Assembly: GCA_963977065.1 (NCBI GenBank)
Contig: CAXBNF010000003.1
Location: forward strand, 1-64,000
Direction: 5' to 3'
Source of the DNA: Planktosalinus sp963977065
Lineage (GTDB): Bacteria; Bacteroidota; Bacteroidia; Flavobacteriales; Flavobacteriaceae
DNA: 64,000 nucleotides
Shown here: positions 8,112 to 14,516 of the stretch, in pieces
How positions within the stretch are numbered: the stretch's first letter is position 1
Layout: each line of letters starts with the position of its first letter
Position numbers and translations under genes: made by a program
The notes under the pieces: model-generated
Told to the model about the DNA's origin: nothing
The model's database searches: none
What the model saw: only the letters and a program-made list of their open reading frames with translations

Positions 8112-9350
8112 TTAAAATTCATAGATGGTGATTCCGCTGCGCAATTTTGGTTCAATATAAGTGCTTTTAGGTGGCATTTTGAGTCCTTGGTCTGCGATGT
8201 GTTTCAGTTGATCAATTGTGGCTGGTTTTAATCCAAAACCGACTTCAAATTCTTTGCTGTCAACTTTTGCCTTAACAAACGCCATATCATTGCGACCGTG
8301 TACATATTCAATGCGATTATTATTTCTTAAATTATTTATACCCAATAAAGGCTTTAAAATGGTTTTATATAGAATTTGAGCATCCAAATCATCGAGTGCA
8401 TTTTCAAATTTGTAACTTGAGCTCCGCAGTTGTAGCGAGTAAAATTCTCCTGACAAATACATGCTAAAATGATGAGGTTTAGAGGGTTTGTAATAATTGA
8501 GCCCTCTATTTTCAATTTTATAAAAAGTATCCAGAGCAATTAAAAACTCTTCTTTGCTGTGCCCGTTTAAATCTTTTACGAGCCTGTTGAATTCATAAAT
8601 GGTAAGTTGTGACTCCGGGATTAAATAACTCATAAAAAAGTTATAGTTTTCTTCACCTGTATGTTTTTCATTGGACGATTTCAAATCCTGATGCAAAAGG
8701 TATGAAGAAGCAGAACGATGATGCCCGTCTGCTATGTAAAGATTTTTGCATCTTCCAAACTCTTTTTTGATTGTATTAATGATTTTGGGATTATCAACTT
8801 TCCAGAGGTAATGAGTGTCTCTATAGGTTGTTGTAAACTCATATTCAGCACGTGTTTGCGAATTTTCCTTTATAATTTCTTCCAGTAAGTTATTGTCTGG
8901 ATAAGTAATTAAAACAGGTTCTGCATTGAATCCCACAGTTTTTAGATAGTCTTTAAAAATAATTTCACGTTCCTCCAGGGTGTCTTCGTGTTTTTTGATT
9001 TTATCTTCTTCATATTCTATGGCGCTGGTAGCTGCAATAATACCTTCATAACTTTGATTGTCTCGATCAACAATTTTATAAATGTAATAGGAGGGAACGG
9101 AGTCTTGAATAAAGATGCCTTCTTCCTTGAATTCTTCATACCGGTTTTTAACCAGTTTGTATCGTTCCACGCCCGAAATTTCTTTATGGTATTTATATCC
9201 GGGATTGACGATGTGTAAAAAAGAAAATGGATTGTTGTTGAGACGGGCTTCTCTTTCCTCTTGTGTATAGCTTTGATAGGCCCTTGATGCAATGAGACTT
9301 ACTTTATCTCTAGTGGGTCTTACGGCTTTAAAAGGAAGGACTTTTGCCAT
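8112..9350 (-). CDS. DUF1015 family protein
   Basis: This 412-aa cytoplasmic protein is recognised as the DUF1015 family by its opening VLPFKAVRPTRDKVSLIASRAYQSY and the histidine-rich LYIADGHHRSASS segment. No biochemical function is assigned to the family. It is often found near serine-biosynthesis or yggS genes in Bacteroidota; here only yggS is present. The gene starts 2 nt after the stop of the REC-Crp regulator, so it is very likely cotranscribed with the kinase and regulator, whatever its role. Confidence 0.85.
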   Translation of the reverse strand: MAKVLPFKAVRPTRDKVSLIASRAYQSYTQEEREARLNNNPFSFLHIVNPGYKYHKEISGVERYKLVKNRYEEFKEEGIFIQDSVPSYYIYKIVDRDNQSYEGIIAATSAIEYEEDKIKKHEDTLEEREIIFKDYLKTVGFNAEPVLITYPDNNLLEEIIKENSQTRAEYEFTTTYRDTHYLWKVDNPKIINTIKKEFGRCKNLYIADGHHRSASSYLLHQDLKSSNEKHTGEENYNFFMSYLIPESQLTIYEFNRLVKDLNGHSKEEFLIALDTFYKIENRGLNYYKPSKPHHFSMYLSGEFYSLQLRSSSYKFENALDDLDAQILYKTILKPLLGINNLRNNNRIEYVHGRNDMAFVKAKVDSKEFEVGFGLKPATIDQLKHIADQGLKMPPKSTYIEPKLRSGITIYEF

Positions 9351-9352
9351 AG

Positions 9353-10399
9353 TTAGTCAATTAGTTTTAACAGTTCCAACTCAATAATTTTAATATTTCT
9401 TCCTTCGATTTCAATAAGTCCTTCTTTGTTAAAGCTTGATAAGGTTCTAATTAAGCTTTCGGTTGCAATACCGGCAACGCTGGCGAGATCACTTCGGGAT
9501 ATTTTTATACTTTCATTATTTTTTTTATTCATTTTTTCAGCAAACTGAAGTATGGTAGCGGCTGTTTTTTTTCTAACAGACCCATAAGCCATTTGTAACA
9601 ATTGTTCTTTTATCTCGGCAATGTTGTCTGAAAGAAGGTTGATTAAATCAAAATTAACTTTGTGATTTTTATTTAATACGGAGATCAATTCTTCTTTAGG
9701 CAACGCAACAAGTTCACAGTTTTCCATAGCAGTTGCAGATTCCGGATAGGGGATATTTTGAAGTAATGAAGCATAACCAAACAAATCATCTTCTTTAAAA
9801 AGTGCTGTTGTAAGCTCTTTGCCAGATTCATCAATCCTGTGACACTTTACTATACCTTTATTGATTAGGTATATATAATTAGAATGATTCCCTTGATTGA
9901 AAATAGATTCCCCTTTTTTAAAGGTTTGTTCAATTCCATTATCGTCTATATAATTTTTCAAATCATGGAGAGAACGCAGGTTTGAAGTATCTTCCTCTAA
10001 TTGCTTTTGTTCCCTTTGTTCCATTAAAATAGTAGCTTTAGCCAGCCGGCTTTCAAGGGCACTTAACAAGTCATGTTCCTCAAATGGTTTTGTAAGGTAA
10101 TCATCGGCACCCAGATCCATTCCTTTTCTAATGTCTTTGTGTTCAGTTTTGGCTGTGAGAAAAATAAAAGGGATAAATTTTGTTGAATCCTCTTTTGAAA
10201 GTTCAGCGATCACCCCATAGCCATCGAGTTCGGGCATCATAATGTCACAAATTACAATATCGGGTAAGATGTTTTTTGCAGTAGTAACACCAATTTTTCC
10301 ATTGGGGGCGGTGATGACTTCATAACCTGCAAGTTCAATTAATTCTGCCGTGTTTTCTCTCACTGCGACATCATCTTCTATTAATAATACTTTGAACAT
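9353..10399 (-). CDS. Response regulator fused to a Crp/Fnr-type DNA-binding module (FixJ-FixK-like fusion)
   Basis: The 348-aa regulator has three parts. The receiver (about 1-118) has phosphoacceptor Asp52 (VICDIMMP) and Lys104 (YLTKPF). A cyclic-nucleotide-binding-like beta-roll spans about 145-255 and a Crp-type winged helix about 275-345. In the recognition helix (IATESLIRTLSSF) Glu314 and Arg318 keep the E-x3-R spacing that reads TGA half-sites in CRP and FNR. The phosphate-binding cassette lacks the usual Arg (PESATA instead of RSA), so cAMP binding is unlikely, and there is no FNR-like cysteine cluster. Output is therefore probably controlled by phosphorylation from the PAS kinase 6 nt upstream. 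Candidate targets are the TGA-N6-TCA sites at 11709 and 14447. Confidence 0.88.
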   Translation of the reverse strand: MFKVLLIEDDVAVRENTAELIELAGYEVITAPNGKIGVTTAKNILPDIVICDIMMPELDGYGVIAELSKEDSTKFIPFIFLTAKTEHKDIRKGMDLGADDYLTKPFEEHDLLSALESRLAKATILMEQREQKQLEEDTSNLRSLHDLKNYIDDNGIEQTFKKGESIFNQGNHSNYIYLINKGIVKCHRIDESGKELTTALFKEDDLFGYASLLQNIPYPESATAMENCELVALPKEELISVLNKNHKVNFDLINLLSDNIAEIKEQLLQMAYGSVRKKTAATILQFAEKMNKKNNESIKISRSDLASVAGIATESLIRTLSSFNKEGLIEIEGRNIKIIELELLKLID

Positions 10400-10405
10400 A
10401 TTTAT

Positions 10406-11638
10406 TTATTTGCTGTTTGCTACTAGAGGTATTGTCATCGTAAAGGTGCTGCCCTCGTTTTCTGAACTTACAAAACTAATGGTTCCATTCAAATTTTTCA
10501 AATGACTTTTTACAATGTTGAGACCAATACCGGTGCCTTGATCATTAATGGCATTTTCTGCCCTGAAATATCTGCTAAAAATATGAGGTTGCGCAACTGC
10601 CGGGATTCCCATTCCCTGATCTGTAACCGAAATAATGAGAATTTTATCTCTACTTTCAACATCAATTTTTATTATGGTATTTTCTGGTGAATATTTTATG
10701 GCATTGTGTACGAGGTTTGAAAGACACAATTCCATGATTTTTTCATCCTGAGTAAGCGTGTATTCATCAACTTCCGGAGGAAAGTCAATGCGTTGACCGC
10801 CTTTCATTAGCATATTGGCGTTATAAACGACTTCATTGATTACTTTACTGAGTTTAAAGGTTGTGGGCCTGTAAGTTTCCTTACCGGAATCCAATCTCTC
10901 AACAGAAAGGAAATCGTTTAGAATGTTATTGAGATAATGCACCTTGTCAGTTATAGTTCGGAGGTGTTTATCTCTCTTTTCCTGTTGTTCTTCCAGCTTG
11001 TATTTTCCTAATAAAATGGTCGATGTTAAAATGCCACTTAAAGGCGTTTTAAACTCATGAGAAACCATAGAGAGAAATTTGGTTTTTAATTCGTTGAGTT
11101 CTCTTTCTTTTTTTAAAGCAGACTTGATTTTTCTTTCAGCGATTTTTCTTTTTTCGATTTCAGTTTGGAGTTCATCAACAGTTTTATGGAGTTCTTTTGT
11201 GCGTTCTTGAATGCGTTCTTCAAGTGCTGCATTGAGTTTGATTATTTTTTGTTCTTGTTTAACTCTTTCTGAAATGTCAATCACAAGTGCCATAACATAC
11301 TTGTTGTTATCCCACTCAAAAGGATTGAGACCCGCTTCTACGGGAATGGGATGCCCTTTTTTGTGAACTCCATAAAGATTGCGACCATGACCCATCTGGC
11401 GCTTGTCACTTTTTTTGATAAAATCTTTGACGTAGGTTTTATGTTTGTCGTGAATTTCTTTTGGAATTAATATGTCCAAATGTTGCCCCACGAGTTCTTC
11501 CAGTGAATAACCAAACATATCCAAAAGTGAATTATTGACAGAAACAATTTGCTGTTTGCTATCCACAATTACAACGCCTTCAGATATGGACTCAGATAAA
11601 TGGTTCAGTAAACTGTTGTCCTTTTCAAAAATTTTCAT
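10406..11638 (-). CDS. Soluble PAS-domain sensor histidine kinase, FixL-like
   Basis: This cytosolic kinase of 410 aa has no membrane helix. The PAS domain (about 10-125) resembles FixL: His66 (KHKTYV) and Arg86 (GHGRNLYG) are separated by exactly 20 residues, as are the haem ligand His200 and Arg220 of Bradyrhizobium FixL. A long coiled coil (about 126-190) leads to HisKA with His194 (SMVSHEFKTPLSG) and a HATPase domain with NLVHNAIKYSP, DQGMGIP and GTGIGLNIVK. Haem binding is inferred from spacing only, since related non-haem PAS domains can share this motif. It heads the minus-strand run and its partner regulator follows after 6 nt. Confidence 0.85.
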   Translation of the reverse strand: MKIFEKDNSLLNHLSESISEGVVIVDSKQQIVSVNNSLLDMFGYSLEELVGQHLDILIPKEIHDKHKTYVKDFIKKSDKRQMGHGRNLYGVHKKGHPIPVEAGLNPFEWDNNKYVMALVIDISERVKQEQKIIKLNAALEERIQERTKELHKTVDELQTEIEKRKIAERKIKSALKKERELNELKTKFLSMVSHEFKTPLSGILTSTILLGKYKLEEQQEKRDKHLRTITDKVHYLNNILNDFLSVERLDSGKETYRPTTFKLSKVINEVVYNANMLMKGGQRIDFPPEVDEYTLTQDEKIMELCLSNLVHNAIKYSPENTIIKIDVESRDKILIISVTDQGMGIPAVAQPHIFSRYFRAENAINDQGTGIGLNIVKSHLKNLNGTISFVSSENEGSTFTMTIPLVANSK

Positions 11639-11708
11639 TCCTCAAAGTTAAGCAATCTACCTTTGGGTTAAAAGTTTTATTGGTCTTTGTGGAAGCTTTT
11701 TTTTTCAA

Positions 11709-11751
11709 TGACAAATATCATAGTTTAAACAGGATTACTGTCGGTAATTTG
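11709..11751 (+). promoter_or_regulatory. Fnr/Crp-type operator plus promoter core upstream of yceI
   Basis: TGA-CAAATA-TCA (11709-11720), continuing as ATCATAGTT, is followed by the -7-like core TAATTTGC (11745-11752). The operator centre is 36.5 nt from the final G of TTTG, which puts it near -41 from the likely start, a class II activator position. The same arrangement with the same spacing and the shared ATCATAGTT is found upstream of ccoI. The site lies midway in the divergent gap, so it could also control the kinase/regulator operon. Confidence 0.6.
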
Positions 11752-11789
11752 CAATGTAAATAACAAGAAGAATACTAAAACAAAATAAA

Positions 11790-12380
11790 ATGAAAAACTT
11801 AAAGAATCTTATCAAAACAGCCTTAATAGCTTTACTGATTGCGATGCCTTTTACTCAAGATACATTTGCACAAGAAGCTAAAGTAAATAACGCAAATAGT
11901 AATTTAACCATTTTTGGGACATCAAATATTCACGATTGGGATATGAAAGCGGAAAAACTTTCAGGAGTTGCAACTTTCAAAATGGAAGATGGTAAACTTT
12001 CAGGAGTAGAAAAATTAAATTTTTCTGTTGAAGTGGAAAGTTTAAAAAGTGGAAAAAGCGGTATGGATAAAAACACATACAATGCACTTGACAGCAAATC
12101 TCACAAAACGATTACATACACCCTTACTAAAGTAAACAAAGTGACTGAAACCGCTAACAATACTTTTTCGATTGAAACAACCGGGAATTTAAAAATTGCA
12201 GGTGAAACTAAGCTTATTCCCATAAAATTTACTGCAAAAACAAGTGATAATAAAGTTGCTCTTTCAGGAAAGGTTGATTTGAATATGACCCATTATAAAA
12301 TAGAACCGCCAAAAGCTTTGATGGGTACCATAAAAACCGGAGAAGAGGTGACAATAGACTTTGAAGTAATTTACAACTAA
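11790..12380 (+). CDS. YceI family periplasmic protein
   Basis: This secreted lipocalin-like protein has 196 aa. A signal peptide (residues 1 to about 28, ending DTFAQ) is followed by the YceI beta-barrel: SNLTIFGTSNIHDWDMKAE at the start, a central KSGKSGMDKNTYNALDSKSHKTITY strand pair, and a C-terminal TGEEVTIDFEVIYN. YceI proteins bind polyisoprenoid or similar amphiphiles in the periplasm, but the physiological ligand is usually unknown. It is followed 47 nt later by an outer-membrane barrel gene and then a second YceI-like gene, suggesting a functional unit. The upstream Fnr-type site suggests redox control. Confidence 0.88.
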   Translation: MKNLKNLIKTALIALLIAMPFTQDTFAQEAKVNNANSNLTIFGTSNIHDWDMKAEKLSGVATFKMEDGKLSGVEKLNFSVEVESLKSGKSGMDKNTYNALDSKSHKTITYTLTKVNKVTETANNTFSIETTGNLKIAGETKLIPIKFTAKTSDNKVALSGKVDLNMTHYKIEPPKALMGTIKTGEEVTIDFEVIYN

Positions 12381-12427
12381 CTATAAACAAACAAAAGAAA
12401 CAGTATTAATCATTAAATTCCAAAACT

Positions 12428-13696
12428 ATGAAAACAATAAAAAAACTAACACTTGTACTTGTTGTGATACTACTATCTGCAACAACTTTTGCTCAAGATA
12501 AAAGACATCTTGATAATTACAGAAGCCCCGACAAAAACGGTATCAACGTTTTTGAAGCACCAAAAGACTCTATCTCTACATTTGATGGAGTAAAAGTAAG
12601 AATAGGTGGTGCATCTGCACTTCAGTATCAGTCTGTTAATCACGAAAACAGCGGCGATGTGGAGTTGATTGAAATTGGAGACAACTTCAATTTAGCAACT
12701 GCAAACCTTGACCTTGATGTGGCGCTTGCCGATGGTGTGAGAATGCATTTAAGAACTTATTTATCTGCTCGCCACCATCCAGAAGCTTGGGTAAAAGGTG
12801 GGTATATGCAAATAGACAACTTCAACTTTATTAGTGAGGGATTCCTTGCAGAGACAATGAAGTATGTAACCATCAAGTTTGGACATATGGAAAACAACTA
12901 TGGCGACGCACACTTTAGAAGAACAGACAACGCTATGGCACTTTACAACCCATTTGTTGGAAACTATATTATGGATTCTTTTACTACCGAAGTGGGTGGA
13001 GAAGTCTATTTCCAGAAAAACGGATTCCTTATGATGGTAGGATTATCAAATGGTAAATTAAATCAAGCGGTAACCAATCCCGGTAAAACAAGCCCTTCAT
13101 TCTTAGGGAAGTTAGGTTATGACAAGCAACTCAATGAAGATTTGAGATTCCGTATTACAGGTTCTGTTTACAGTACGGCTCATTCTTCAAGAACTTGGCT
13201 TTATGCCGGTGACCGTGCAGGTTCAAGATACTACCTGGTGATGGAATTACCAGATGCAAATGCTACAGCTCAATTTACTTCAGGACGTTTTAATCCTTCT
13301 TTAAACAACCAGATGACTTCAGTTATGATTAATCCATTTGTAAAGTATGGAGGTTTTGAGTTCTTCGGTATGTATGAAAGAGCAGAAGGTAAAGCAAGAA
13401 CAGAAGCTGAAACCAGAGTGTTTACTCAAATTGGTGCAGAAGCACTTTACAGATTTGGAAGTACTGAAAACTTCTACATAGGAGGTCGTTACAACCAAGT
13501 GAGTGGTGAGCAAATTGGAACAGGAAATGATATTGATATTAACAGAATCCAGTTTGGTGGCGGATGGTTTTTAACCAAAAATGTATTAGCCAAAATAGAA
13601 TATGTAAACCAAACCTATGATGGATTTAGTGCCGGAGATCGTTTTGAAGATGGCAAGTTCAACGGACTTATGGTTGAAGCAGCTATAAGCTTCTAA
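12428..13696 (+). CDS. Outer-membrane beta-barrel protein, porin-like
   Basis: The 422-aa protein has a signal peptide (1-22, ending TTFAQ) and a mature region made of alternating amphipathic strands rich in Tyr, Phe and Gly, ending in Phe as outer-membrane barrels do (VEAAISF). Strands such as ADGVRMHLRTYLSAR, NFYIGGRYNQVSG and NVLAKIEYVNQTYDG are typical of 14-18 stranded porins. No specific substrate family is recognised. Its position between two YceI genes hints that it may pass or export the lipid-like or other cargo they bind. A strong terminator follows. Confidence 0.8.
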   Translation: MKTIKKLTLVLVVILLSATTFAQDKRHLDNYRSPDKNGINVFEAPKDSISTFDGVKVRIGGASALQYQSVNHENSGDVELIEIGDNFNLATANLDLDVALADGVRMHLRTYLSARHHPEAWVKGGYMQIDNFNFISEGFLAETMKYVTIKFGHMENNYGDAHFRRTDNAMALYNPFVGNYIMDSFTTEVGGEVYFQKNGFLMMVGLSNGKLNQAVTNPGKTSPSFLGKLGYDKQLNEDLRFRITGSVYSTAHSSRTWLYAGDRAGSRYYLVMELPDANATAQFTSGRFNPSLNNQMTSVMINPFVKYGGFEFFGMYERAEGKARTEAETRVFTQIGAEALYRFGSTENFYIGGRYNQVSGEQIGTGNDIDINRIQFGGGWFLTKNVLAKIEYVNQTYDGFSAGDRFEDGKFNGLMVEAAISF

Positions 13697-13717
13697 GTTT
13701 GTTTTAGTTCAATGAAG

Positions 13718-13752
13718 GGGAGGAGACTTTTAAAAATCTCCTCCCTTTTTTG
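13718..13752 (+). terminator. Rho-independent terminator
   Basis: A 9-bp perfect stem (GGGAGGAGA 13718-13726 with TCTCCTCCC 13737-13745) with a 10-nt loop is followed by a T-run. It closes the yceI-porin transcript, so the next YceI-like gene depends on read-through or its own promoter. Confidence 0.92.
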
Positions 13753-13785
13753 TAATTTTAAGCCACTTTTATTAAACGTTTTAAA

Positions 13786-14358
13786 ATGAGAACTTTATTA
13801 AATTTTGTATTGGCAGCCTTATGTTTCTCCTTTGTAGTTAAGGAGGAAATCATTCAGCGTGAGGTTTTAATCACAAATGAAAGTTTTCTATATATCAAAG
13901 GGACTTCAAATATCAATACTTTTACCTGTGTGTATGATGCAGCAACGCTTTCAAGAAAAGTACCTGTTCAATTTTCAGATTCAAACAACACTATGCATTT
14001 TAAAAATGTAAAAATGCAATTGCAAAACAAAGGCTTCAATTGTGGTAATCGCGGTATTAACAATGACTTTCACGATTTACTTCAAACCAATAAGTACCCA
14101 AATATCAACTTTGAACTACTTAGTGCAACCCAGCAAAAAAATAGTGTACAAACACAAGTTGCAATTGAAATTGCGGGCATAAAAAGACAGTACAAAGTAT
14201 CTGTCAAAACAAATGGTGAACTCGCTCCACTAGAAGGCGTGCTTTGTGTTAATATCACCGACTTTGGTTTAACCCCTCCCAAAAAAATGATGGGAATGAT
14301 TGTAGTGCGTGAAGACATCGAGATTGTCTTTGGGTTTGATTTAAAAGTAATTGATTAA
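13786..14358 (+). CDS. YceI-like periplasmic protein (divergent paralogue)
   Basis: This 190-aa protein has an N-terminal signal-like segment (MRTLLNFVLAALCFSFV). The first strand SFLYIKGTSNINTFTC aligns with GTSNIHDW of the YceI at 11790, and the ending PPKKMMGMIVVREDIEIVFGFDLK aligns with that protein's PPKALMGTIKTGEEVTIDFEV. The middle FHDLLQTNKYPNINFELL matches the YceI core. Two cysteines in the mature region (FTCVYD, GFNCGN) may form a disulfide absent from the first paralogue. It comes after a terminator and before ccoI. Confidence 0.75.
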   Translation: MRTLLNFVLAALCFSFVVKEEIIQREVLITNESFLYIKGTSNINTFTCVYDAATLSRKVPVQFSDSNNTMHFKNVKMQLQNKGFNCGNRGINNDFHDLLQTNKYPNINFELLSATQQKNSVQTQVAIEIAGIKRQYKVSVKTNGELAPLEGVLCVNITDFGLTPPKKMMGMIVVREDIEIVFGFDLKVID

Positions 14359-14405
14359 TTATTGAACCTCCCTGATTAGAGTTGACCATCTCTTCTCTTT
14401 ATTCT

Positions 14406-14436
14406 ACTCACCACTCACCACTAACCACTCACCACT
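14406..14436 (+). repeat. Short tandem repeat of ACTCACC/ACTAACC units
   Basis: The stretch reads as about four imperfect 7-bp units (ACTCACC ACTCACC ACTAACC ACTCACC). It lies in the 158-bp gap before ccoI, directly upstream of the Fnr-type operator. No coding function is seen. Confidence 0.7.
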
Positions 14437-14446
14437 ATAAAATTCC

Positions 14447-14489
14447 TGATATCCATCATAGTTCCTTTATTGATAAATTCAGAATTTTG
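14447..14489 (+). promoter_or_regulatory. Fnr-type operator plus promoter core upstream of ccoI
   Basis: TGAT-ATCC-ATCA (14447-14458), continuing as ATCATAGTT, is followed by GAATTTTGC (14482-14490), a TAnnTTTG-like core. The operator centre is 36.5 nt from the final G of TTTG, identical to the spacing upstream of the yceI gene at 11790. The half-sites match the TGA core read by Crp/Fnr proteins carrying the E-x3-R recognition helix. Confidence 0.6.
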
Positions 14490-14516
14490 CAGGCAAATTG
14501 ATTTATAAACTTTAAG

